From: Girardia tigrina | Taxonomy: Eukaryota; Platyhelminthes; Tricladida; Dugesiidae | Assembly (NCBI GenBank): GCA_001938485.1 | Contig: MQRK01169010.1 | Span: forward strand, 14,051-78,050 | Direction of reading: 5' to 3' | DNA: 64,000 bases | Shown: positions 13,001 to 27,700 of the stretch, piece by piece | How positions within the stretch are numbered: the first letter of the stretch is position 1 | Layout: the number at the start of each line of letters is the position of its first letter | The notes under the pieces: generated by a model | The model's database searches: none | Told to the model about the DNA's origin: nothing | What the model saw: the letters and a program-made list of their open reading frames with translations, nothing else | Translations under genes and position numbers: made by a program

Positions 13001-15712
13001 TACATTGCACATGTCACGATTTATTGTCATGAGCCAAATAAAATCCATAACTTTTCAACCAATTATGAAACTTTGATACGTCTATACTATCGAATTAACC
13101 CATTAACGCCGAACGGGAACATTCGTACCCAGCTAATAAAAATGGCTGTAAAAGTAAAGACATTGCATTTAGCTATTTTTCGTTGATAAGGTGTGTACTC
13201 TGAAGGTTCAGAACACATACGGAACATGTTTTGTTTCTCTGTCACCAGGCATGCATGCGCAGTAGCCGGCTGACCTTGACCAAGATAATTCTTCTTACAT
13301 AATTCTCGGCATTAAGGGGTTAATCACTCACAATGATTGTAATTTTATCCTGACTGATTAACATTTGAATAGTCCGGGTGCACAAATTACAAAATACAAA
13401 ATGAAAATACACATCCGCAAGATGACATATAATTAGTTCGTTAAAACAACTACCTGTAATAGTGTAATCAATACCACAAGATCAATGAATTAGTATTTCT
13501 CCTTCTATTTAGTCCGAGTCATTTTTAAATGTAACATGTAAAGGAAAATAATTTTTTTAATAAATAAATTTAATGACTAAAAACTCCTTCTAATATAAAA
13601 AAATATAATAATTATTAAAATAAATAAAAGAAACAAATAATAACGATTTATTCCTATTGATAAATTTGTTGAAATATTGAAATAAATAAAAGAGAAAAGT
13701 ATTACAATTGAAAGGAGAAATAAAACTATTTCCCCCCTGTAACAGAATATATGGCAGAGAGGAATTAATTCAATATATCCACAAAGAATGCGTTTGAGAG
13801 AAATTTGGCCCGGGAAAGCATCGATCGTCGAAAGATTCTATAGTCTCGTCATTATCACAATTTCAAATCAATTAAAATTTTTATAGTGCCAGACTGTTCC
13901 CATTCACACTTGATTGATTTGGATTCGTGATGTTTACTTTGTTGTTTTGTTTTCTCCTTTCCAAAAAAAAGAAGAGAAAAACGAAATGCTCGATTTCTGA
14001 GTCAACATTAATATTATATTAAATCTTTTTCAACTACGCTTTTTTTTATTTGATAAATTGTTTGTTTTAAATACAATCTGAGAAAATAGAAAAAAAACGT
14101 TTTTTTTTCTTTCTGTATTTTCTTCTTTTTACGTTTATCGTAATTTAATTTTGTAATTAATTGAAATATAATTTGTTTTGAGTTTATTATATTTGATTAA
14201 ATAATGTTTATTATTTATTTATATTTTTATATTTTTATAAAATTGATATTCTGTAAATGATATGCAACTTGTCAAAGATTCTTGTTTGGTGTTTGATATC
14301 AATGAAAAGATATAAGGAAGGTTAAAAAAATATTGAATTTCAAAGACCAGGCATTTGTGAGAGCGACGTTTGATCACGAAAGCTTGATAACAAGAACGTG
14401 AACCATTCGTCTATCCTGAAAGTAAGAAATATTTTAAACTGCGTAAGGATGTCGTGTGTTTACTTGGGCGTACTGAAATTGAAATCGTGATTCTCCGACC
14501 AATTTGGAAAATTGGTGCTTTATTGTATTTGCAATAACTGATCATTCGAACAGAATTCATATTTAAAATATAATAATTTTGGGTAATTTCCAATAAAAGT
14601 AATATTTTTATAAAATTAAGAAAACATTTCTAATGTTTTAATTAAAAATATTTTGGAGGTTTAAATAATTTTTAAATCATTTAATTAATTTAATATCATT
14701 TTATCAAATATTTTGAATTTAAAATAATAATAAATTTATTTCCATTAATAAAAATTCCGAAACTACACTAATTAGAAGAATACAAAATGGTGAAAGAACT
14801 TCCGAGAGTTGTGATGACTCTAAATGTAATAGTAATAAATGTGTGCATAGTAATTGTATCGGTTCCTCTTAACCCTTCGTAACTCAATACCTTAAAAACA
14901 TTATCTTAAAATTAAAAAAAAGATTAGGTACTGTAGGTATTAATAAATCACCGATGTTGTATAGATCGGTGTGTAACAGATATGCAACAGTGATTTAAAA
15001 TGTGATATGTTAATAATTAGAGATCCTGTAAGAGTTACAACGGTTTGTTACAGAAGTGTCACACCATGTTACGAAGGGTTAACAAGGAAAATTGTTTTCT
15101 TGAGTGCAATACAAAATTTCCGTCAGTTATAATGAGCAGATCCGTTTCAAAATAATATCATCACTGAGAATGAAACGTCAAAAAAGAAAGTTTGCATTAC
15201 TCTAAATATTTCCCCCAATGGAATACTTAACAACATTCACTGAAAGAAGGTAATGTGGTGTGTTTGATGGGATGGAGGTGGAGTCATCTTAAAAGTAATT
15301 GCTTTTACGTGAATGACAACGATAAAAATGGCAAGTGGTAGTTAAATTTTAACTGCGATGTCTATCTTGCTCAACCTTGCCCATATCACGCTGCTAATGA
15401 AACAAAAAGAAAAAGCGAAAAAAAATATATTGTCTTCCGTCACAATGATGGGCGTCCAACTGTTTTGTAAAATCTTTGGCTTTATTTTCTATTAGAAACA
15501 CCTAAAGTACTATTACGTCGACCGTTTGTGAGCAAATCTTAAGACGCCTTGGACAATTGACAACAGTCAAATAAAGGACCAAACAACAGTTTTTAAAGGA
15601 AAAGCTTAACAATTTTAACATATATTTAATTCACTGAAAAACATAATGACATGTATTTAAAATTTAAGATAAAGTAAAAAAGAATATGAGTCATGTAAAA
15701 TATAAATTCAGG

Positions 15713-15747
<35 letters not shown>

Positions 15748-18700
15748 CCTCACATAATATCCTCTTATGACACTCGTTTAAGCATGAAACAAGTCTGAAT
15801 TTCCCATTGCGCATAATGATGATGATGATTAATGTAAATCTAAAATTCAGTCACAGTATTTATATATAATATATCAATTATTTTAGAAAATAAAAGTATT
15901 ATAAACGTTTGTTGGATTTCAAAGTAAAAAGTTCAAATTAACTTATAAAAAACATTAGAAAAACCTACCCGTCCTCTCAGTCATTGGAATCATTATGAAG
16001 ACCGTAATTAGCTCGTTAAAATGCAACTTATCGACAGGAGGATGGCAAGAAAATGACGATAAATATTTAATTAAGTATTAAATCAATAAATAGTTCATGC
16101 AAATGCTGCCATAGTTAATCAGGTGATTATTTGTTTGAATCCATCCCAGTCATGTGCACCGACTGCAATTAATTTCCCTTTTTCCGATGAATAATCACGG
16201 ACAAAACAAACATAATCATTCAGCTGGAAGGCCGTAAAGGAATTCTTTTAGTTTCAAGGAAAAAGTCTTGGAAAACAAATCGGCATGAATGTTCTTGCTG
16301 TTCGCTTTTTCCATGAAAACCTGACTTTGGAAAGTTTTAAAAATTTCTTGCTATGATAATAAAAGTTGAATAATTTGTATTGTTACTCAAAATATAAAGT
16401 TCGGGTTACTTATCGAATAGCGACCTCTATCATTCAGCAAAATATTAGATATTTACATTATCTGTTTTTTTTCTTTTAACTATGTTTAATAAGGTTTTTT
16501 TACAATGCGTTATCTGATCACAGTGTGACCATTGGATCGCTCCTCCGCTGCGATCATTTGTCCTTGCCTTTAGGAACTGTGCAAAAGAAAAATTATTTCT
16601 ATCATTCGTTTCCCTCGTCTGATCTCATTCCCCGAGGCGACCGAAGCATTCACAGACTCAATATTCATCATATTTTCATCGGGCAAACTGATCCAGATTC
16701 TCAATAACATCTACTTCGATTTTTCTTCGTCACACAGGCTGTTAGGCTCCACCCGACAATTGCGAACAACAGGAAAACAAAATTGATCATCAGACTTCGA
16801 GTTCGTTTTCGAATTCATGATTTAAACCAGAAAAAATGCTGTTTTTTTAGTTGAATATTGAGAATCAAAAGTTATTAAGTGATTCAATTAAATTCGTATT
16901 ATTCCGATTGCGTTAATGATAATTCACACTTTAACCAAAAACGAAAACTTTCTTGCAAAGTCAAAACATTTATTTCTTTTATTCAAATATACAAATTTCC
17001 AATTCAAAACATAAACACTTTTTCAAACATATAACAACTTTTTTACATTAAAAAACCATAAAACTATTTCTTTTAAATTGCAATTTGTTAAATTTTAAAT
17101 TCTTTTCAATCTGAAACTTTTCCAGAAATCTAAAGTGTTATTTTTTTATAGTACTGTACTTTGTAAGCTATTTAGAACAGTGATCAATTAATATATTAGG
17201 GTGAACCAAAAGTCTTTTCGTATTTTTTATTAAAAATTTAAACATAATTTTACAACAAATAAAAAACATTTAAGTTTCAAAGTAAAGGCCATTTGAATCT
17301 ATAGCTTGAACCCATCTATGGGCAAGTTGTGCGATCCCGCTGCGGTACCAATCCTTGTTCTTAGAAACGAAAAACTGGTGACACCCGTTTTCGACCTCGG
17401 CCAGATTAATATTAATCTAAAAAATAATAAAAAAAATAATAAAAAAATAATATTAATCTAAAGATTCTTTCTTTTTGAGCCAAAATCGGAAATTTTGCAC
17501 TGTTGTTGTAGCAATATGCTTTTCAGAAAGTTAGTTTGATTAATGGGTCGTTTCAAATGCTTCCTTTTGGATATCGGTTATATTTGTAATTGCATTGATT
17601 GAAATTTACGCCCAATTAGGAGATATACTACTGCTATGAAACCAGGACTGATATGCAACTCCAAACATAGCCAACAAAGTTGGGCACATGAGAGTTTCCA
17701 GGAAAGCTGAATAAAAAATACCAGTTTAAATATCATCCAAAATGATAACATGATACATTTCTTAATTAATAAAGCATCACCATACGTATACACGTCCATC
17801 ATCAACTTATTAATTTAGACTACATACACTGAGTATTATACAATGCGTTCAGAAAGTCACTGTGCACCTTTCATTGTCTGGTTTATTTTTAGATAATCAG
17901 CGTTGTAGCAGACTTTTTAAATGCAAATTTCTATGAAATCGAACTATGAAATACATTCGTGAACAAAAAACATACCTACACACTTTGACCTTGACACTGA
18001 GCGTTTTAAATTTTTTAAAAAAAAATATCATTTTGATATTCAATCTAATCATTGACGAAATTCAATTTATTTCGAAGTTAATTCCAATTGAAAATGGTTT
18101 TGTCAACGGAGGAGAGAATATTTTTGATTGAACATGTCTTTCGTGCGAATGATGAATACACAGAAGCAGTGAAGGAAAAANNNNNNNNNNNNNNNNNNNN
18201 NNNNNNNNNNNNNNNNNNNNNNNNNNNNNNNNNNNNNNNNNNNNNNNNNNNNNNNNNNNNNNNNNNNNNNNNGCTTTCATCGACCAGTTAACTAAAGAAG
18301 AACGATCGACTGGCTATTTTCAGCAGGATGGTGCAACAGCACATACCGCAAACATTTCGCTTCGTTTTTTGAATGAGATCTTCCCGAAGAATTTGGCCGC
18401 CAAGATCCCCAGATTTAAGTGTTTTGGACTTTTACCTGTGGGGAGCGATAAAGCAAAAGGTTTACCGAAACAAACCACAAACTTTGCAAGACCTACGTGA
18501 TAACATCCTACACCAAATTGAAGCCATCACCCAAGAGGAAATTCATCGAGTGTTCGAAAACTTGAAACNTCGAATTAACGTTTGTATTCACGAACTTGGT
18601 GGGCATTTCCAGGAGTTGTTGTGACTCTTTTCTTGTTATTTTTAATAAATTAAGAGACGGTCATTGTTCTTCACATAAAATTGACTATTCAAAATATTTT

Positions 18701-21700
18701 GTTATTGATTTTTAGAACACAGGATATCGTTTTTGTTTTGAAATTGCAGGTGCACAGTTACTTTTTGAACGCACTGTACTATTCACGAGTGGGCTATATT
18801 GGGGTATTTCTATCAGAACCCAGTATAACGAAAAGACCTTCGTCAAACCACAATATCTATTTCAAATATTCATTCTTTGTCTGTCCTATTGTTCATGGAC
18901 TTTATGGTTTTGGATTAAAATTAAAGTTGTGCTTTTTTCAATAATCTTTTAAAAACATGTGATTCATGCAGTTCTGTGCTAACTGTGGATATGCTTATGT
19001 CAATATCAGTAACTATATGAAAATTATGTATAATGTTTCAAAATTGCCACAGGTTTTTTGAATTTCTCCAAACATTCCTCAATAATATTTGGTCTAATCT
19101 TTGAGTTATTTTTTAAGGACATTTCTCTTTAATACTGTAAAGTTTATATAATGATAATCTTCAATAACAAGTTGAATGGCTCCGACCGAAAAAGTAAAAG
19201 CAATTTACCAGAAAAGGTTTTCAAACCGGTAGACATCCACAATCATACCACGATCAAAATCAGTAAGCTGTTGTTCTCTTGGCATCTTTTTGAAAAATTA
19301 AAAGATGATTATAGATATGTAAGTAAGTAAAGCTAATTATAGACTCACAAAAAACACTAATTACTTAAGTAAGATTTTAGGATTTCCTTTCCTGTTGTTG
19401 TATCATTGTTTCGTAATTTCTCATTGACGAAATCTCACTTAAGTTTTTTAAATAAACCATGGAGTGGCAGTGTTTTAAGTTGTTACTATTTTTAGAATCA
19501 GTGGTTAGCGTTAATCAGTTCTACAATAGTACTGACAAGGCATAAACGTGGTTTTGGACTAATTCTAGTTTTATTTTAAGTTTTAAGGAATTTTGAAGAC
19601 ACAATTTACCTAAATAAAAAAGAATCATAAGTATAATATTACATCAATTTTCACGTTCAAAATTTCTTATTGAATAAATTATATTATTTATTTATATCAT
19701 TATTCAGAAATATTTCTTTCAAATTGCAAAAAAAATTATTTAATAATATTATTTATTTTTCAATCATTTTAAAATTTAATATTACTTTTATTCATCTAAT
19801 CAAGTTTTAAAAAATACCGAAAGATATAATAATATTAATAATATATTTTCCAAGAAATTTTCAATAAAAAAATTTTAAGTCTTGAAAAAATAATTTTTTG
19901 AAAAAAAATTTGTCAATTTCATTATTTTTCTTAATTAAAAAGAAATTTTTAAGTATAAATTTTGGCAACATCTGATAAGAACTTTTCTTTGTCCAATTTT
20001 TAAAGAATTTTTATCTTTTTACTAAACTCTGTAAGTTTTTCTTTTCAATAATAAAGAATGTAAACATTTAATGAAAAATAAATAAAAATAACTGTTAAAC
20101 AAATATATTAATTATTTGATTTAATTAAAATTAAAAAGAAAATATTATTAATTATTTTATATTATTTTTTTGGATTTTATTAGGTTTTTCTTAAAATTAT
20201 TTTCATTTTTCTTATATTTTGATGTATTAAATATTTTAATAATAATATATAAATATTTTTATTTATATACGATTTATTTTTTGGAATATGTTTAAAAAAT
20301 AATGATAAATTATTTTAAAAAAAAACTATACTCCATTTTTAAGATCATTCATAAAAAATGATTAATTTTGAAAATCCAACAATACCAATAAGGATATATT
20401 TTAGATTTAGAATTTATTGTATTACAATATATATGAATGTAGAGGACATCAACGATTACTGTGAACACTAGTTTGTACAAAAATGGATGTTATCAAAAGA
20501 ACTAGTTTATACATAAATTTAATCAACATAATGCTTCACAAACATACAATTAAGAATGCCTTATAAAATTTCAATACGTAAAATGAAAGCGAACCACGAC
20601 GACACTTAATCACTTAAGAAGCCCGCTTTAGCATTGATACAGCTGTTAGGCGAACCAATTGTTAGAAAGTTTTCTAAAAAAATGTAAGAAAGATTTCAAC
20701 TTTTAAAAAGGTCGGTGTTGAATACATTGATATCTAGAGTTTTCCTTTTAACAAAGACTACAAGTTTTCAATTGTGTTCAGGATTGGGCTTTTCCTAGTC
20801 AATCAAGAACTCTCAATTTGTGTTTCTATCCATCCTCTATCCTTCTTACGTCTGTTGTAATAAACTTCATCATGTTTAAAAACACAAGATTAGTTCCCTT
20901 GACCAAAAAAAATGGGCCACCAAAGAAATTCTTGTGTTAATTCTTGCAATAATCAGAATTATATTTTTCTGATGAGTTTTTAAATCGAACAAGACAAGGA
21001 TGCTTTGTTTTCATTACTTTTGTCATTACCCAAAACCTTGAGTCCTGTTGTCGCTGGATTAATATTATTCTTTAATTACTCAATAAAAGAATACTTGAAA
21101 ATTTTATACGAATATATGCTTAATAATGGTGATTTTTAATTGAAGATTTTAAGTATCTGGGTGGCTTTACTTTGTCCATTTCGAATGTTAATTAGGATTA
21201 ATGGTATCTCGAAATGTGAATCAATACTCTTTGTAAAACAAAAAACTCACTAGCAAAATTATAATTGATTTGTATAAACAGATGTTGATGAATGTAAGAC
21301 CGCCGCAAATGATTGTGCAAGCAAGAAAGGAAAGTGCCTAAACCTTGACGGTAGTTACGAATGCGAATGTCTCTATGGATATAGAATGTCCTCCGACAAT
21401 ATTTGTGAAAGTATTTAAAATTTTGACAAAAAATGATGGTTTACTGAAGGCATTGTATTTCTTAGATATCAACGAATGCACTGAAAACCTCCATAATTGT
21501 GGAGAGAATGCCGAATGTGTTGACACTGATGGAGGGTATTACTGCCAATGTAAAATGGGATTTACCGGTCACTGTGACGAATGTCGAGGTAATGGGAAGA
21601 CATTTGATTTGTAACTTATAACTTGAAACTTGTTTCAGATATCGATGAATGCGCTCTTGGAATGAACGAATGTGATTCCAACTATGCAACGTGTACCAAT

Positions 21701-24700
21701 ACACTCGGTTCATTCTTATGTCAATGCAATGACGGATATTCTGGCGATGGAAGCATATGCAGTGGTATGTCATGGAATTTTTTATTCTTATAATTCAATT
21801 ATTAATATATTTACATTTAGAAATCGATGAATGTGTATTAGGACTACACAATTGTACCAAATCTAACCAATTCTGTTTCAATACTGATGGAGGATTTCAA
21901 TGTAAATGTACGTCCGGCTATACGTTAGATAGTAGCAGTAGTTGCGTTGATGAAAACGAGTGCTTATACGCCGATAATGGATGCGATGAAAATGCCCACT
22001 GTATTAATAGCGAAGGATCCTACAAATGTGTTTGTAAAATCGGTTATACAGGATCAGGGAAAACTTGTTCGCCAATAGGTTAAATGGAAAAAATATCTGT
22101 TAGATTTTCTTTTTTAATTTAGATTATTTTAGATGGATATGTAATATGTGGAAACACGCTGTGCCCAATAAATTCTCAGTGCAATAACGGTACTTGTCAA
22201 TGTAAATTAGGCTATGAAGATTCTGCGAATCAGTGCATAAGTAAATGCATTTTAATATTTGATAGAATTAGGTTTAATAATATTTGTTAGACATCAATGA
22301 ATGCATAAATCAAACATCGTGTGACATCAATGCTAATTGCATTGATACGCCAGGCTCTTTTATATGCCACTGTAAGGATGGATATGTGGGCAACGGTTAC
22401 GACTGTTATGTGAAAACAACAGACGTTGATCTATGTAAATCAGTTGATTATTGTATTGATGGAGATTGTTACGACAACGTTTGCCATTGTCCACAAGGAT
22501 ACGGTTTCAGAGCCAATAGATGTGTCGGTGAGAATTATTCCCAAATATATGTATAGCTTACTACTTATCAACGTTTTTCCCTTAATCTACCATTAACTTT
22601 CATTGTTGTATTTCCATTTTATTTAAAGGGAAACAATGCATTTACATGCTAGCATTGAAATAATTACAATGAAAGGAACTCTTGTGTAGGAGGTTGTTTT
22701 GATTTCAGTATGAAAAAGGAAAGAGGACATCCGTTACAACTACACTAATGAAAATATATATGCACTTGATGGAAGGAAAGAATAACCAAATCTTTAATCT
22801 TTAATGAGTTGTAAAAATAGATTGATGATTATTAAAAACTAATGTACTTGCTTTTTTGAATTGATAAAAACATGTATTGGCAAGTCTTAGTTCTTGCGTT
22901 ATTCAGTTACTCGGGGGGATATTCTACGCAATCCCTCGAAAGGTTTCACTTCATAAACTAATGATAGTTTCTGTATTTTTAAAGGACCTTTCTTTCTTTA
23001 GTCAGTAACTTTAATAAAAAAAATCCTAATTTAATTCTTAATTAATTAGTTTTCTTTATTAATAGTAGTACATCGTATTGAAATTCTACGCTTTAAGAGA
23101 TAGGTTTGTTTACTGCGTAAGTCTTAACTCTTAAGAAACGTTACCATTCTTTCTTCATATTTTTATAAACTTGAAAAAAATGTCAATTTTTTAGTAAAAA
23201 CAAATAAACGTCATTTAAAAATATATTTTATGATAATATATTTCGACGCTTTAACCGTCATCATCAGATTAGTGATTATGTTCTTTTTTATTACTTTTAT
23301 ATAAGAAATGAATGATTGAGTAATCACTTACGTAAGCCTAATCGACAACTCTTAACAAATTAGTTGAGAGTGCTGTTTGAACATTGATTTTCGGATCACA
23401 TGATCTTATCAACAATGCTTCGCATGACTCTTTTTATAACTTTTATATTTTATAACTTTATTTTAAGAGAATATCTTTTACTTGCTATGAGGTCGTAGAA
23501 ATAATCATTTATTTGACATCCGATAATCCAGCAAGTCTAACAGGTCAAGTATCAGTATTATTATAGTAAGGATAAAAGGTATCATTATGAAAGCCAGTAT
23601 TAATATTTTATATATATTTTTTATAAATAACACTTTCTTTACTTATACAAGGAAAAACAAAACAAAATCCATTTTCGTTTGCCAAATAATATTGTCATTT
23701 TATATAGTATCATAAAGTAGTAAAACATTTTCTGGCATCCGTTATTTGAAAAGCTGTGGATTTACGATTGGAAAAAACTGACGTAGACGGATTAATAATT
23801 TTCCCTAGAAAAACTCATCATAATTCAATAATATTCCAAAAAAAATTATTATTATTATTTTATTGTTCAAGCATTAACTCCACAGGGATAATAATTAGTA
23901 GATGTATTTGATAATATTTGATTCCCATTTATTTTTATCACCATTATTAATTATATTAAGTTGATTTTCGGTTTATTTTTATTTTTGGCTTGTATATCTT
24001 TGTATATTTCTATCAATTCTGGGTCGGGTTCAGAATCCCATTTTAATCAGAAAATTTTAAGGTCTTGAGGGTCTCAGTTTTTTGGAAAATGTTTAATCAA
24101 AGGCTATAACACTCAAGAAACTTGATTCTTTAGAATTCTTTGTGCTTTGAGCCATAAACTTTGAAAGATAGAGTTTATGAAATGCCCATCTTATTTAAGG
24201 CTCACCGGATGAACTTTTGAAGACGTTGAAAGAATTCCGGAGTTGGATTCATTGTGGACTTTAGATTCATTGGACTCTACTTTAGTAGAGTGAATGCAAA
24301 TTTGATTTACTATATGACAATATATATCTGCCTCCTGAAGATTTTTATTTGCTTCATGGTTCATTACTCATGTTCACTGTTATTTACTATGTATAAGTAT
24401 TTTATAGACATAAAAAGAAAGAACAATAAATAGTTCCGCTTATAATTTTTATAATTAGTGAAAATATATTATTAACGATAGCGAATTGTGGAACTAACTG
24501 TATTTTATAAAATAAACGTATAATCGATAAGACACTAACAGTTAATATAAAAAGAATTCCGAAAAGATTGTGTGAGGTTTGATTTCGTTAAATGAACTGG
24601 ATTAATCCGCAGATGATCAACTCAATTTTCGTACCTTTGGTTGGGAATGATTTCGCAACAATGACAGAATTACCTCATAGTTTACTTTTATTTGGGAAAT

Positions 24701-27700
24701 ATATTTTCCTTTTATTCCGTTTTCTTTTAGATTTTTAAGTCGTTAGGTAAGCTGCTTTCGTCTGTCTTTAATTTTTTAAATTATCTATTCGACTATTGAT
24801 TTTTTTATTTGATTTTCATAATTTGTTATTGCTCCTAATTTCCAGGCTTCTATAAGATTTATACTAAACCGATTAATAATTCCATTTTCTTGATGAATTT
24901 TATTCATAAGAGCAAGAAAATTTTGACACAGTTAATGAAAATTTGGAGAAGATTTTCAAAAAAGAGTGTTGAATTACCATGAAAATGCTGTCAACTAAGT
25001 TCAACGTTAGTGTTGTTACAGCCCACGCCAAATTTAAATCCATGGGTATCCGAAAACTGTGCTCCAGATTTATACCCACATTATTGACTGGTGAAATAAT
25101 ACGAAAGTGCTTGGCGTGAGTCAGAATAACTTGAGCCTGTGGTACCACGATGGTGAGACTTTCCTGGTAAATTTAATTACGGAGGATGAAACCCCATTCA
25201 GTATGTATTTGTCGGAAACAAAGCATGAGTCAGTAGAGGGGAAACTGCATGGAGAAAAGCTATCTCTGACTATGCGAACAGGGACATGTTATGAACAAAC
25301 GAGGATGCTTTCCAGTTTCTGGGAACTTAAAGGTGTTATTCTTATGGATGTTGCGGATGAAGGCATCTCTATCAACGCTGTCTGTTACAGCCAACTCGTG
25401 GCTACTGTTAGAAGAACATGCAACTATGGTTTCTCCATGACAATTCGCCAGTGAACACTGCGGGCATTTCTCGGGCTATAATTGAAAGTATTGGTCTAGT
25501 ACTTGGGGATCATCTACTGTACAGTCAAGATTTCCCATCGAAGGATTTTTACTTCTTCAGATACCTGAAGAAGCATTCGACAGGCATCCAGTTTGGATCG
25601 AAAGACTATTTGACGAAATTAACATTAAGTTGAAAAATGATGCCTATATACGTTAAGCTTGTTGTGCTACAAAAATGGCCCTTTTTGGAATGAGTTTTCT
25701 TTATCAGGCCGGGTACTTATTGAAGGTGTTTTAAACGTTTTAAAATGAAACAAATTTCTGTTGTCAAAACATTAAGACAAATTTAAAGTGCAACAATTTA
25801 TAAAAAAAAGCGTCCTGACCGTAAAAAAATCCAAAAACCATGAAAATTATTAAAAAAAAAACAATCTTATTTGCCGACAATTCACAAAACTTCAATTTTG
25901 TCCCTTTCACGCATAATTATTTCTTCTATTGTTTCTATTTATTTTGCTTGGGACGATTTTGATAAAGTTGCATATAATTTTTGAAAATTTCTAATTATTC
26001 CTGAAGAATTTCAAACAGAATTAATTAACATAGATGTCGATATAATTTATAAACACAGTTAATTACTGAAAAAAAAGTTATATAAAATATACAGAATATT
26101 GAAAGGAGGGAGATGTATTTTTCCAGACAAAAAACAAATTTGGCAATTAACCACACAGTCACTAATTATGTTCAACTTGTATAGAAAAATTCATATTTCA
26201 ATTATTTATATACTTGAATTTCTTGTTTTAATAAAATGACAAATAATTTGGTCACTAGATTAAAACAAACATGATATTATCTTAGAAAGAAACAGACTGA
26301 ATTTATGTATATTACAAAGTAAAAGAAGAATAATAAAGTTAAAATTCTTTTCTTTTCTTTTTATTAAAATTTCAAACAAATTTTTAATTATTAAAAATAT
26401 TTTGTTGAAATTATTATTTTCTGAAGTGTTGAAACGTTTTATTTATATTTTATTTTTTAATAATTATTTATTTAATAATATATTTTGGAAAGAGAAACTG
26501 AAAATAAATGATTTCTATTGAATTACTTTGTTTTAATGTATGGATATTAATAAAGTATTTTATATTATATTTTCTAGGCGAATTAGTTTTACCACCCCCC
26601 AAAAAAATGTGATTCATCAAGGAATTCTTCTTTTTTTCTCCGGCGCTTCATTATTTCCTCTTTTTGTTGTCGCAGATTTCACAATTTAAATAAAACTTCT
26701 GATAATTAAGTCTAAACTGATGAAATGTTAATTTGTTAACCAACACAGATTTGCCCATCCTGTCCCACTGAAAAACTGATTAATCTTCTCGTTGATTTTC
26801 TTGTTTTCTTAGTGATTAAAATTTTTCGTTTTTTCTATGCCTTTCGAAAAACGATAATATTATATTTTATTTATATTAATAAATATTTAGATGAACGTTG
26901 TAAAAACGCCTGTCCGTCCAACGCGATCTGTTCCACAAGTTCGGGAAGTGTCGTTTGTTCTTGTTCGCCGGGATTCTCGATATCGTCCGACAATTCGCAA
27001 TGCATTGGTAAGTATTTTAGAAAATTATTTTCGCCTGTATATTTCCTTTTAGTCAGTCTATTTGATGATATATTACGAATGTTGCGCCACTTATTAATTA
27101 GTCTAAGAATCGCTATAGTTAGTGTTTTATTATTATGTCGTGGCAGACTGTGGACTCATTAATCATTTATTATAGTCCTGAAATATATTTGTCTTCTGTT
27201 TTAAAAAAAAAATTCTGTTTGAAGAAAATCTGTTAGTTTTCCAATTTGGTTTTATTGAAAAAGAAATATTGGAATAAAATTCTAGGGAAGTTTGATAAAA
27301 AACAGTGTTCTTTGTTGGAGGAAATTTTAATTTTGAGGTTGGTAAAGTTAGGAAAAGGATGAATATCCTCAGGGTTATTGGTGGTTGAGATAGTATGTCA
27401 CTCTCCAAGTAATATCTCGAAGATAGCGAAAAAGTATCATTAAAAACTTCATTTGTACAATGTTGTATCATTTTCAGCATTTTTTCCAGGATGATCTAAC
27501 AGAATCAATTTTTTGGAAATGATTTCACACCAGGCGTTCTGGTAAATAAATTCCTATTGGAGACACGACTGATATTCCTCCAGATCTCTACCTTCGTTCA
27601 GACGGTTCAATCATGGCTCATTTCTGCTACAAGTCCTTCTGCTTCTTCACGTACCATCACTTTGTTTCTTCAGAGTCTGACGTACCGCTAGAGCTAGATA

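Larger units (their letters stand above)
11255..21281 (+). other. 10-kb intron hosting several transposons
   Basis: No EGF exon was recognised across this interval. It contains piggyBac-like MITEs (13099-13319 and 14873-15078), a mariner with another mariner inside it (17196-18853), a Tc1 fragment (19205-19285), ATT microsatellites near 15716-15748, and several patches of ordinary complexity (about 13730-13990 and 16500-16800) that could be regulatory but show no recognisable site. Confidence 0.6.
22528..26890 (+). other. 4.4-kb intron
   Basis: Mostly AT-rich. It holds a hammerhead-like motif on the minus strand (23241-23267), a short block at about 24350-24410 that resembles minus-strand sequence near 29160-29230, and a decayed mariner (24960-25640). 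No exon was recognised. Confidence 0.55.

Noticed and set aside
15626-15814. Minus-strand frame with an Asn run
   Set aside because: The Asn run is the translation of an ATT microsatellite.
16525-16707. Sixty-codon plus-strand frame in a GC-richer patch of the long intron
   Set aside because: Short, with no cysteine pattern, no suitable splice sites and no known motif; kept only as a complex intronic patch.
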